A stretch of DNA of 64,000 nucleotides from Scytonema hofmannii PCC 7110 (GTDB lineage Bacteria; Cyanobacteriota; Cyanobacteriia; Cyanobacteriales; Nostocaceae). The notes below the pieces were generated by a model. It saw only the letters and a program-made list of their open reading frames with translations, was not told where the DNA came from and searched no databases. Positions 16,258 through 24,347 of the stretch are shown piece after piece (position 1 is the stretch's first letter; each line of letters opens with the position of its first letter). The stretch spans positions 4,243,436 to 4,307,435 of the forward strand of contig NZ_KQ976354.1 of the NCBI RefSeq assembly GCF_000346485.2, written 5' to 3'. The position numbers were made by a program, and so were the translations under genes.

Positions 16258-17139
16258 ATGCTACTTCGACAAGATAGGTTATCCATTCTTGGTAATGTTG
16301 AGTTGAGCAGCTTTCAAGATTCTGGATTCCTCGTGATTGAAAACTTGTTGGAATCCACTATGGTAAAAGCACTCCGCGATCGCTTCGAGCCATTGTTTCG
16401 TGGAGAATTTGAAACAGGAGTTTATCCAGATGAATGGTATTGGCGAGAGGGAATGAGCTTACCAGATATTACTCGACACATGGCGAACGCTTGGAAAAGC
16501 GACCTCACAATCGCAAAATTAGTACTTTCAGCAGATATTGCTCGTGCAGCCGCTTTACTCATGAGTTGGAACGGAGCTAGGTTGGGACAAGACACGATTT
16601 GGATGAAGCCTCCACAAACAAAAGCGATAGCAATGCATCAAGATAGCTCCTACATGGATTTTCTTGTTCCTTCAGAAACAATTACCTGTTGGATTACGTT
16701 GGATGACACTCAGGCAAACGCAGGCACAATTGAATATGTTCCAGGCTCACATAATTGGAAACTAACTGCAAGACCACTAGACTTTCATACGCCAAAGGGT
16801 GGTTACCAAGCCAAGATGCTTGCTGCAGCTGCTTTGGCAGGTATTGAAAATCCTCAAATAATTCCTATCGAAGTGCCAGCAGGTAGTTGTGTATTTCATC
16901 ATGGTCATATTTGGCACGGCTCTGGTGCCAACACAACAGAACATATCATCCGCCGCAGTATTGGTATTCATCTTCTACGATCTGATGTCCGTTTCCATAC
17001 TTCTGGTGGAGGTTATATATATGGTCGCTATCAACGAGTAGGAGACACTTCGCTAGATGAGAGTTTTTTTCCAGTACTGTGGGTACGAAATGGCTATCGC
17101 ACACCGTACCTTGACCATTATTGTCGCTTGGGGTTATAA
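16258..17139 (+). CDS. phytanoyl-CoA dioxygenase (PhyH) family protein
   Basis: A 293-residue Fe(II)/2-oxoglutarate-dependent oxygenase. The facial triad is visible as HQD in AIAMHQDSSYMDF, with the distal His in HIWHGSGAN; IRRSIGIHL supplies the Arg expected to bind 2-oxoglutarate. YVPGSHNW is typical of PhyH proteins. Family members hydroxylate lipids, amino acids or natural products; the substrate here is unknown. An Lrp-type regulator is divergent, which would fit an amino-acid-derived substrate or signal. ATG 16258 follows GAGAGGG. Confidence 0.88.
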   Translation: MLLRQDRLSILGNVELSSFQDSGFLVIENLLESTMVKALRDRFEPLFRGEFETGVYPDEWYWREGMSLPDITRHMANAWKSDLTIAKLVLSADIARAAALLMSWNGARLGQDTIWMKPPQTKAIAMHQDSSYMDFLVPSETITCWITLDDTQANAGTIEYVPGSHNWKLTARPLDFHTPKGGYQAKMLAAAALAGIENPQIIPIEVPAGSCVFHHGHIWHGSGANTTEHIIRRSIGIHLLRSDVRFHTSGGGYIYGRYQRVGDTSLDESFFPVLWVRNGYRTPYLDHYCRLGL

Positions 17140-17302
17140 ACTGTAAATTGAAACCGATACACCTTTACCCAAAGCTTGACTTTTTAGGGATATTGAGGTA
17201 TTATTTTCAGGCGCTTGATTAGTGCGGGATGCAAAAGCTTACTTGGCGTGAGAACCTTGAAACACTTAGCACAAACTAATTGTTAAAAACTGAATACATT
17301 TT

Positions 17303-17489
17303 TAAGTCTCGTACTGAATTAATTTCAGTATCTCTAACTGGGGATTAGTGGTCAAGGAACCTAAGCCATGGGGCAAGGGAACCAAGCCAAATGGCACTTC
17401 TAGTTGAGCGAACTTATACCGTAGAGTTGGGTTTGTACAGATTTATCTACTTGTGGGTAGCTTTGTCCAAACTTTTAGAAGCGGTTTAA
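17303..17489 (+). repeat. copy A of a ~180-bp duplicated sequence with a 32-codon ORF
   Basis: This sequence is closely matched, in inverse orientation, at 62868-63050. Conservation covers TCAGTATCTCTAACTGGGGA, GATTAGTGGTCAAGGAACCT and a downstream open frame, with ATG at 17391 and TAA ending 17489 (MALLVERTYTVELGL…LSKLLEAV). Over the aligned 32 codons the copies differ at 13 bases; 11 codons differ and only three changes are silent, which does not suggest strong selection on the peptide. It may be a mobile or regulatory element, or a decaying short gene. The rest of the 17140-17520 gap holds nothing else I recognise. Confidence 0.7.
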
Positions 17490-17523
17490 ATTCTAAATCG
17501 CGGATACAGTAGTTAAAATGGGA

Positions 17524-17589
17524 CAAAAAACCCAGTTTCTCTCTGTTGGAAAGCTGAATATCTCGTATACGAGACTTGAAGAAACCGGG
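17524..17589 (-). terminator. terminator of txlA
   Basis: On the minus strand, CCCGGTTTC (17589-17581) pairs with GAAACTGGG (17539-17531, one G-U pair) and is followed by TTTTTTG. The loop holds its own palindrome (TCTCGTATACGAGA). It lies about 40 bp past the txlA stop. Confidence 0.65.
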
Positions 17590-17627
17590 TTGTTCGGATT
17601 AATGAACTGGTGCTTTAGTAGATCGCA

Positions 17628-18218
17628 TTAATTCACAACTTGACTCCCATGACTGCGGGGATCGTCTTGAGTGTTTGTTGGTGCGACTGGTGTGGAAAAT
17701 TGGGAAACTTTGCCACTGGCTTGAGCGTATGGCAGAGGAGCACCCGCAACTAGAGCTTCTAGATTACTAGCCATAACGGTACGAGGTTGATCGCCAATAG
17801 CCTGTGTAATAGGTTCCCCATCTTTACTCAGATACACAAAGTGGGGGATACCGTCCACACGATACTTCAACATTTCTGGCAGCCACTTGGTATTATCTAC
17901 ATTCAGCATGACAAAATTAACTTTACCGACATACTGTTGTTCTAGTTGTGCAATGTCTGGTGCCATTTTTTGGCAGACAGTACACCAGTTCGCATAAAAC
18001 TCTACGAATGAGGGCTTGTCGTTGGTTAACGCGACTTCCAATGGTGTAGATTGCTCGTCTAACTGAGTTAGGGAAGCAGAGGTTGTCTCTGTCCTCAGCC
18101 CCAAAACTAGAGCAACGCTAAGAGCGATCGCGACTATTGCAACTAAGAAGTTTCGCAAGCGTGGTCCGACAGGGAATTCGGATTTTTCTTTTGAGTTAGC
18201 AGGTGACTCCGTACTCAT
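17628..18218 (-). CDS. txlA: thioredoxin-like membrane protein (TxlA/HCF164 type)
   Basis: A 196-residue thylakoid or plasma-membrane-anchored thioredoxin. One transmembrane helix (about residues 25-45, FLVAIVAIALSVALVLGL) is followed by a thioredoxin fold with the active site WCTVCQKM (CxxC), then VDGIPHFVYL carrying the conserved cis-Pro. Homologues (HCF164 in plants) pass reducing equivalents across the thylakoid membrane for cytochrome b6f assembly. The C-terminal tail (QFSTPVAPTNTQDD) is low in complexity. It diverges from the ferredoxin gene at 18351. A terminator follows. Confidence 0.9.
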   Translation of the reverse strand: MSTESPANSKEKSEFPVGPRLRNFLVAIVAIALSVALVLGLRTETTSASLTQLDEQSTPLEVALTNDKPSFVEFYANWCTVCQKMAPDIAQLEQQYVGKVNFVMLNVDNTKWLPEMLKYRVDGIPHFVYLSKDGEPITQAIGDQPRTVMASNLEALVAGAPLPYAQASGKVSQFSTPVAPTNTQDDPRSHGSQVVN

Positions 18219-18350
18219 AACAGAATTATTAAAACTTATTAAGTGCTGGTATCTTCAGTTTAACTTGTTGTTTAGACGTTTAGTTTGTAAAAAGGCACCT
18301 CTAGAATAGAGTAAGTGCCATTATGTGTGGAAAAATTACTAGAAAAAAAC

Positions 18351-18755
18351 GTGAAAAAACGAGTTACCCTGTCTTTTCCCAGACGTGTTGTTCAAATGCC
18401 AGTTACTTACCGATTGGCGCGAGACTTTAACGTAGCAGCAAATATCATCCGCGCTCAAGTGGCTCCAAATCAGATTGGTAAATTGGTGGTAGAACTGTCA
18501 GGCGATATTGATGAATTGGATGCAGCAATAGAGTGGATGCGATCGCAAAATATCAACGTTTCTCAGGCTCTAGGAGAAATCATTATTGATGAAGACTTGT
18601 GCGTTCATTGCGGTTTGTGTACGGGAGTCTGTCCGACAGAAGCCCTCAATCTAGATCCCCAAAGTTACAAGCTGACATTCACGCGATCGCGCTGTATTGT
18701 TTGCGAACAGTGTATTCCCACTTGTCCCGTACAGGCAATATCTACTAACCTGTAG
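18351..18755 (+). CDS. NIL domain / 4Fe-4S ferredoxin protein
   Basis: A cyanobacterial fusion of an N-terminal NIL domain (about residues 1-75, a ligand-binding fold also found in the MetN ABC ATPase) with a two-cluster ferredoxin. The first cluster motif is CVHCGLCTGVCP and the second CIVCEQCIPTCP. It is probably a cytosolic electron carrier linked to sulphur or methionine metabolism. I choose the GTG at 18351 (encoding MKKRVTLSFP), which matches the usual family start, rather than an ATG 36 bp upstream. Its 3' end overlaps the convergent DUF3616 gene by 11 bp. Confidence 0.88.
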   Translation: MKKRVTLSFPRRVVQMPVTYRLARDFNVAANIIRAQVAPNQIGKLVVELSGDIDELDAAIEWMRSQNINVSQALGEIIIDEDLCVHCGLCTGVCPTEALNLDPQSYKLTFTRSRCIVCEQCIPTCPVQAISTNL

Positions 18756-19824
18756 TTTCTAACTTAAATACATCTGCCATCACACCCGTATCGCCCACCA
18801 GCCTTTTGTTACTAGGAGAGTCATAAACCACCAATAATGAAGGAACCCCGGTTATATCTTGATATGGAGTTATTCCTTCTGCATGGTCATCTTTGTTGCC
18901 ATAAGGAATATCGAGTACAAGTTTTGGATAATGCAAGATATTTCCTTGTAAATTCCCATCATTTTTCAAACTATACACTTGTACGGGACCATCTAAATCC
19001 ATAGTAGGTCCTGCTAAGAAGAGAAACTCTTGACCGTTGAAAAATACATCTCTTATTCCCAAACCATTTAAAGCAAGAAAATACTTTTTATACCTCTGAC
19101 CTTCTTCTCCAATTTTTCCTAATTTCATCAGTCCGGGGCTGGAATCTTCTAATGCTATTTCTAGCATCATTGCCCAGCCCCGCAGTACAGGACCGCGTAA
19201 ACCTAGAAAAATTCTGTTTTGATGAATGGTAATTCCTTCAATATCAAAGCCATTGTCTTTGCCTGGAATTTCCGCTTGCACAAAACATCCCAAATGGGGG
19301 TCATTTGCTAATGCCTCCATTAGCAAGTTACCTTTGTCAGTGACCTCTAACTTCGCTGCGGACAAAACTATATCAGAATTTGTAGGATGAGGACAAGATG
19401 AAAATAATTCTCCATTTATCAAGGGAATACGTCCTATGAAATACCTATTTGGTTCTGATTCAACTTTTGCCAGTCTTTTAATATTTTTTTCATCTGATTT
19501 ATCAGGCTTGGAGTTCTTCCGTTTATAGCTGTGAGAACCAACAATCCATAAGTAATGCTCGTTGTGAGCAAGCCCTTCTATATCGATCTCTTCTTCTTCT
19601 GGTGCTGGTAGATTAATAAAATTTGCTACATGAAACTGCTTGTGTTCGGCAAATTGATGATTCTCGCTCAAAGAGAGACGCTCAATCGTTGAGGTTTCAT
19701 CCGATCCCAGCCACAGATGTTTTTCTGTCGTAAATAGTACTGCGGAAAGATCGTCTCTGTGTGTTGTAAAGTTATCGGCAAATTTGAGTAAAACCTGATG
19801 TATTAAAGAAGATGTATTTGGCAT
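18745..19824 (-). CDS. DUF3616 domain-containing protein
   Basis: A 359-residue soluble protein with DUF3616 features: repeated short beta motifs such as DIEGLAHNEHYLWIVGSHSYKRK, GFDIEGITIHQNRIFLGLRGPVLRGWA and DDHAEGITPY. These suggest a beta-propeller-like fold, with a recurrent (D)xEGI/L motif possibly binding metal. It has no signal peptide. The biochemical role is unknown. It overlaps the ferredoxin gene convergently by 11 bp, so the two messages could form an antisense pair at their 3' ends. Confidence 0.8.
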   Translation of the reverse strand: MPNTSSLIHQVLLKFADNFTTHRDDLSAVLFTTEKHLWLGSDETSTIERLSLSENHQFAEHKQFHVANFINLPAPEEEEIDIEGLAHNEHYLWIVGSHSYKRKNSKPDKSDEKNIKRLAKVESEPNRYFIGRIPLINGELFSSCPHPTNSDIVLSAAKLEVTDKGNLLMEALANDPHLGCFVQAEIPGKDNGFDIEGITIHQNRIFLGLRGPVLRGWAMMLEIALEDSSPGLMKLGKIGEEGQRYKKYFLALNGLGIRDVFFNGQEFLFLAGPTMDLDGPVQVYSLKNDGNLQGNILHYPKLVLDIPYGNKDDHAEGITPYQDITGVPSLLVVYDSPSNKRLVGDTGVMADVFKLETTG

Positions 19825-20122
19825 TTTACATTAACTGAGTCAAAAATTAATTGCGATTGTCTGTTAGTTATATTACTATAATATCAGTATTTACCGTTAA
19901 ATAGTTATTAAACCATAAATCACGTAAATGTGTAAATAATCTTAAGAATCTTTCATATGGTTGAGTACAACTTACAGACAAGGAGACTAAGCTAATATGA
20001 CAATTTAAAATAATACAAAAAATCTCAAAGCAATATGTACATTTTTAACTAAATGATATTATTCAATAATTTCATATAAACAGATATTGCTATTGTAAGA
20101 GAATGATGTCTGAAAAGTTGTG

Positions 20123-20239
20123 GGCGAACATAATTCGCTACTATACAAACAAAGTCTGCCTGCCCGGACTCTGGAAAAATAAAGAGTTTCAAACCCACGC
20201 AGGTGGGTTTTGCCTGTGTAGACGCGAATTTTATTCGCC
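20123..20239. repeat. dispersed stem-loop repeat, single copy
   Basis: This 117-bp element begins GGCGAACATAATTCGC and ends with the near-inverse GCGAATTTTATTCGCC. It contains an inner AAACCCACGCAGGTGGGTTTT palindrome split around CGCAGG. It is related to the tandem array at 42111-42617. The rest of the 19825-20355 gap is AT-rich and shows no gene. Confidence 0.8.
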
Positions 20240-20355
20240 AGATCGGTAAGAAATCAGACTATATTACAAAATGTAAATCTATCTAAAACCCTTACCAATG
20301 ACCAATGACTAATGACAATCCTGACTAGTTAACTTTAAATTGTGCTGACTTACTT

Positions 20356-21327
20356 ATGACATTAGCTTCAAAACCTAAACTAAAAAACACTCTAGGAAAT
20401 TGTGCTCACTCAGCCCTTCAAAAACACTTGAAGAAAACCGTAAAGTGGGAAGCAGCAGTGAAAAAAGATAAAGACCCCGAAGCACTGCATCAAATGAGAG
20501 TGGGAATGCGGCGTTTGCGTACTGCCGTCACTAGATTTGCTCCGGCTTTAGATTTGCCAAAGGCAGCTAGCGATAAAAATATTGGAAAAATAGCACGTTC
20601 TTTGGGCAATCTTAGAGATTTAGACGTGCTGAAAGAAACTTTGGAAAATCTTTACCGATCGCGTTTACCCCGTAAAGAACAGGAACGATTACAAACTGCT
20701 TTAGGTGTTTTGGGCGAACAACGTGAAGGTGCTCTCTCAGATGTGAAAGTAACCTTAAAGGATGAACGTTACAAGTCTCTCAAAGAGAAATTGCAAGAGT
20801 GGTTAGAAGAACCAACCTATCAACCACTGGCAAGTATGGCAATTGAGCAAGTTTTACCAGACTTACTTTTGCCTGAGATTGGTGAATTTTTGTTGCATCC
20901 GGGATGGCTGATTGGAACTCAGTTACAGGAAACAGAAATTGTTATTTCCAAAGACTTGAAAGCAGCAAAAGTAGAGCAACAATTGGCAGAAAATGGGGAA
21001 ACTCTTCATAGCTTGCGAAAACAAGCCAAACGCCTGCGCTACCAGATGGAGCTATTTACTGACATATATGATGAGCCTTATACAGCATATATGGAAGAAA
21101 TCAAAAGCATCCAAGAAATTTTGGGAGGAATGCAGGATAGTGTTGTTTTGGCAGAATGGCTTGCTCATGCTTTGAAATCAGATGTTCAAAGTCAGTTTCC
21201 TACGCTTGCAACTTTGTTAGCAGAGAATCGCTATCAATTATGGCAGCAATGGCAACCTTTACAAGAACGTTATCTGAAAGCTGAGACAAGGCAAAGATTT
21301 CATTCCATGGTGTTACAAGTTATTTGA
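20356..21327 (+). CDS. CHAD domain-containing protein
   Basis: A 323-residue all-helical CHAD protein. The conserved His/Arg/Lys-rich motifs are present: EALHQMRVGMRRLRTAVTRF near the N-terminus and LHSLRKQAKRLRYQMELF at about residue 215. CHAD domains bind inorganic polyphosphate through this basic pore and often locate to polyphosphate granules. No fused CYTH triphosphatase domain is present. ATG 20356. The gene stands alone. Confidence 0.92.
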   Translation: MTLASKPKLKNTLGNCAHSALQKHLKKTVKWEAAVKKDKDPEALHQMRVGMRRLRTAVTRFAPALDLPKAASDKNIGKIARSLGNLRDLDVLKETLENLYRSRLPRKEQERLQTALGVLGEQREGALSDVKVTLKDERYKSLKEKLQEWLEEPTYQPLASMAIEQVLPDLLLPEIGEFLLHPGWLIGTQLQETEIVISKDLKAAKVEQQLAENGETLHSLRKQAKRLRYQMELFTDIYDEPYTAYMEEIKSIQEILGGMQDSVVLAEWLAHALKSDVQSQFPTLATLLAENRYQLWQQWQPLQERYLKAETRQRFHSMVLQVI

Positions 21328-21437
21328 TGGTATGATTGAATGACTTCTGAGGTTTGCAGTTTTTACAAATCAAATAGGATTGCTATATGTGTTAGGAGAT
21401 AAGTGGAAAATGTCAAGTATCAAGCTGTTAGTTGGTT

Positions 21438-21863
21438 TCACAATAACACTGATAACTTAGGTAGAGAAGGTAAACGCGTATCATTAGTTAAGAAAAAGGA
21501 AGCGCCTGCACTAACAGCGGTAGCTAATTGAATAGCATCGGGGGTTCTCAAGGTGTAATCTGCCCTTAGTTGTGCAGCTATTTCAGCAATATCTGGATCA
21601 ATTTGAAGCGGAGAAAAACCTTGAGAATCAAACATAATATCACGGTACTGTTGAGCCAGTATTGTATTCCCTTGTCGTAAAGGATAGACCAAAACTTCCG
21701 TTAGAGTCACTATAGATGTGACAACCCTAAACTCACCCTGATTTAACGCTCGAAAGAAAAGCCGCATCTTTTCTAAATAAGTGGGGTTACGTTCAATAAA
21801 ATAAATTAAAGGTGCAGTATCCAAGCCAACAATTTGCCCTTGTAATTGGGCTAACCATTCCAT
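21438..21863 (-). CDS. PIN-domain toxin (VapC-like)
   Basis: A 141-residue PIN-domain ribonuclease. The acidic active-site set is complete: Asp in VGLDTAPLIYFIE, Glu in TLTEVLVYP, Asp in RTPDAIQLA and Asp in FLTNDTRL. Such proteins cleave RNA and are held inactive by an antitoxin. The start overlaps the end of the antitoxin gene by 13 bp, the usual translationally coupled arrangement of a type II toxin-antitoxin operon. Confidence 0.9.
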   Translation of the reverse strand: MEWLAQLQGQIVGLDTAPLIYFIERNPTYLEKMRLFFRALNQGEFRVVTSIVTLTEVLVYPLRQGNTILAQQYRDIMFDSQGFSPLQIDPDIAEIAAQLRADYTLRTPDAIQLATAVSAGASFFLTNDTRLPSLPKLSVLL

Positions 21864-22072
21864 GAGTCGCGTTCCTGATTAACATATTCTTGGGCATCAA
21901 TACCATTCCATACTTCTTTACCCAATCCTTCCAATTCCAAAATGCTACGCTTGGGCTTAGGTGTTATCGTTACTCGTCTACGGATTAATACTGATAATTC
22001 TTCAATCAAGCGCATTTGCTCATCAGGAGTGAGGTCTTCAGCTAAACGTCGAACTTCGTGATAATTGGACAT
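21851..22072 (-). CDS. antitoxin of the PIN toxin-antitoxin pair
   Basis: A 73-residue partner of the PIN toxin. The N-terminal helix pair (YHEVRRLAEDLTPDEQMRLIEELSVLIRRRV) is the DNA-binding or dimerisation part common to cyanobacterial VapB-like or DUF2281-type antitoxins. The C-terminal tail (LEGLGKEVWNGIDAQEYVNQERDSWNG) is the probable toxin-neutralising peptide. It is first gene of the two-gene operon and is expected to autorepress it. Confidence 0.85.
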   Translation of the reverse strand: MSNYHEVRRLAEDLTPDEQMRLIEELSVLIRRRVTITPKPKRSILELEGLGKEVWNGIDAQEYVNQERDSWNG

Positions 22073-22173
22073 ATCTTGTCTCCCTAATATATTCCCATAT
22101 CATAATAATTCAGTAGTTGAGGGAAGTGATTCTCAAAACTGGAGTTAAGCATTATTTTACTACGTATTAAAGG

Positions 22174-22674
22174 TTACACCATCTCAAACTCCAAATTATG
22201 ATTTTTGAGAAAATCGTAAGTGAAATGGTCTACAACATTGGTATCGCTCAATTCTAAATTGTAAAAATCCACAACCTCGTGTTCAAAGTAAGGTCCAGCA
22301 TGCCAAGTTCCCACTTCTAACTTGATAAAGCAATTTCCTGGGATACGAAAAGCTGCTATATCCTCTAATACTGGTTCATTTACGCCATTTTTAGGAGGAC
22401 AAACTGCCATTAACCAATCTTTTCCTTCCAAAGAACCCAAACACTGAGTGCATTGAACATGGCGGGTAATTTTGTGAAATTTCCGCCCTCTACTTTGCAG
22501 TTTCATGATATAAAAGCGGGGGATGCCTCGATCTAATATCAATTGAGCATCTTCTTCATCAAAGTATTTTCCGTCTTGGCTGGGAAAAATCACTTGTCCG
22601 TATCGGCGAAAGTTCTCAGGGGTTATCCATTTAGCCTGTAACTGCTGAACTGTCTTTGATGTCGTCATAAACAT
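22174..22674 (-). CDS. ureidoglycolate lyase-like (AllA family) protein
   Basis: A 166-residue cupin-like protein of the ureidoglycolate lyase family. Motifs are LQAKWITPENFRRYGQVIFP near the N-terminus, the metal/substrate-site-like FHKITRHVQCTQCLGSLEG, VCPP, and VGTWHAGPYF. AllA splits ureidoglycolate to glyoxylate and urea in purine breakdown; no other allantoin genes are adjacent, though a BMP-type binding protein is divergent. The start may be Met3 (MTTSKTVQQL). It is 68 bp divergent from the lipoprotein gene at 22743. Confidence 0.78.
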   Translation of the reverse strand: MFMTTSKTVQQLQAKWITPENFRRYGQVIFPSQDGKYFDEEDAQLILDRGIPRFYIMKLQSRGRKFHKITRHVQCTQCLGSLEGKDWLMAVCPPKNGVNEPVLEDIAAFRIPGNCFIKLEVGTWHAGPYFEHEVVDFYNLELSDTNVVDHFTYDFLKNHNLEFEMV

Positions 22675-22742
22675 TATATTAGATAGAAGATTCTTACTTT
22701 ATCCTTTATTCTTTATACTTTATACCTTTTAAGGGTTTATCT

Positions 22743-23786
22743 ATGACAGCCAACTTTAGCAGACGTCAGTTCCTTTTATATAGTTCAGCTACCTTGAGTA
22801 CTAGTTTACTATTGAAAGCTTGCAGTAATAATTCAGCAACGACAGGAGATAGGGGAGGATTTAAGATAGCGATCGCACTTCCTGGAGCGATCGCAGATAA
22901 AGCTTGGAATCAATCTGGTTACGAAGGCGTACAGCTAGCAAAACAAAAACTGGGTGCAGAAACCTCTTATGTTGAACAAGTTGCACAAGCAGATCAAACG
23001 GAAGCGCTTTCAGATTTTGCACGTCGGGGGTATAACCTGATTGTTGCTCATGGGGGGCAATTTGATGCAGCAATTCAACAGGTTGCACCCAAGTTTCCCA
23101 AAACCTTTTTTGTTGGTGTCAATGGAGCAGTCAGTGGTACCAACATAGCTTCTTTGAGGATAGATCACCTGCAAACAAGCTACTTATGCGGTATTATTGG
23201 TGCATCAATGACAAAGTCTAATAAGTTAGCATATATTGCAGGACAAGAATTTGAAGCAACTCAACAAGAATTGCGTGGTTTTGAATTGGGGGCAAAATCC
23301 GTCAAACCAGATATCAAAATTAGCTCTACCTTCACGGGTGATTGGAATGATGTTGCTGAAGCAAAAGAAGCAACTGTTGCCATCATTTCTTCCGGTGCTG
23401 ACGTTATCTATCAGTGGTTAGATAACGCCTCACCTGCTGTCTTGCAAACAGCCAGTGAAAAAGGAGTGTATGCCTTTGGTAATACTCTAGATCAGCTAGA
23501 AATTGCACCTAAAGCAGTTTTAACGAGTGCTGTTAAACGGCTTGATTTAGCAATAGCTTTTTTAGCAGAACTAGCAAAACAAAATCAAATCAAAGGACAA
23601 ATTTATACAATAGGTTTAGAAAACCCAGAGATATTAAACTTAGGAAAATTTGGGACGATGGTTTCCAAGCCACTTCAAGAGAAAGCATTGAATACAATAC
23701 AAGAAATTGTTGCTAAAAAAATTACTTTTGACAAATGTCAGGAAGGCGGAAAAAATACCCGATGTGTGAAAAAAGTAGGAGCATAA
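22743..23786 (+). CDS. BMP-family ABC transporter substrate-binding lipoprotein
   Basis: A 347-residue periplasmic binding protein. The N-terminus carries SRRQFLLYSS, a twin-arginine-like signal, and the lipobox LLKAC, so it is exported and lipid-anchored. The BMP-family core is seen in GAIADKAWNQSGYEGVQLAK, LIVAHGGQFDAAIQQVA, FVGVNGAVSGTNIASLRIDHLQTSYLCG and IIGASM. Family members bind nucleosides or related ligands. No permease or ATPase is encoded nearby. The divergent AllA-like gene hints at a purine-catabolite link, which is an inference. Confidence 0.88.
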   Translation: MTANFSRRQFLLYSSATLSTSLLLKACSNNSATTGDRGGFKIAIALPGAIADKAWNQSGYEGVQLAKQKLGAETSYVEQVAQADQTEALSDFARRGYNLIVAHGGQFDAAIQQVAPKFPKTFFVGVNGAVSGTNIASLRIDHLQTSYLCGIIGASMTKSNKLAYIAGQEFEATQQELRGFELGAKSVKPDIKISSTFTGDWNDVAEAKEATVAIISSGADVIYQWLDNASPAVLQTASEKGVYAFGNTLDQLEIAPKAVLTSAVKRLDLAIAFLAELAKQNQIKGQIYTIGLENPEILNLGKFGTMVSKPLQEKALNTIQEIVAKKITFDKCQEGGKNTRCVKKVGA

Positions 23787-23866
23787 CAACATGATTTGAA
23801 AATAGGGCCTTGTTTCCTGTTAGACTTCTACATCCCACTGTATTATTTCGTAGTTTTGTTCAAAAA

Positions 23867-24031
23867 TCACACAGGAGTCCTATAAACTATTACCTGTTGT
23901 GGTAATTGACTAACAGGGGCGGGTTTCATTTCACCGCGAAAGTCTAGCAGTTGGACAAGGATGAGGTAGGCAATTGCTAAAATGATAGAAATCGCACCCG
24001 TAATAATTGCAATTATTTTTCCACGGTTCAT
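23867..24031 (-). CDS. small single-helix membrane protein (54 aa)
   Basis: A 54-codon ORF (ATG at 24031, TGA ending 23867). After MNRGK there is one strong transmembrane helix (about residues 6-28, IIAIITGAISIILAIAYLIL) followed by a short polar tail (LLDFRGEMKPAPV…). A GAGAAAA run precedes the ATG. The composition looks like a genuine conserved cyanobacterial small membrane protein, but I cannot name it. Convergent with the lipoprotein gene at 22743-23786. Confidence 0.6.
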   Translation of the reverse strand: MNRGKIIAIITGAISIILAIAYLILVQLLDFRGEMKPAPVSQLPQQVIVYRTPV

Positions 24032-24347
24032 AAGTTTTCTCTAACCAAATCTATTTGCTGTATCTATACTTTACTCTGACATAAAGATTTTGTTAAAGCT
24101 TTGGTTCGCCCTTGTGTTTCAGCACGGGGCAGCACCAGGTACATTTGTATTGTAGGCTATCCAGACAACACTTATCGAGGTAGAAGCCAATCAATATGAT
24201 GCCAATGACCCAATTTGGGTGGGTGTTCTTCTTACCAGTTTTGCTTTTTAGCAAAAGTTTATGTTGCAAATTTGTTTTTTTTCTTAAAATACTACGGTGA
24301 GTCAATCAATATAACGTAATTAGTAATTTTTGTAGGAGCGAAGTTAG

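Noticed and set aside
24093-24305. 70-codon Cys-rich minus-strand ORF
   Set aside because: Its only start is a TTG, no good ribosome binding site is seen, and the composition is not clearly protein-like; left out as unproven.
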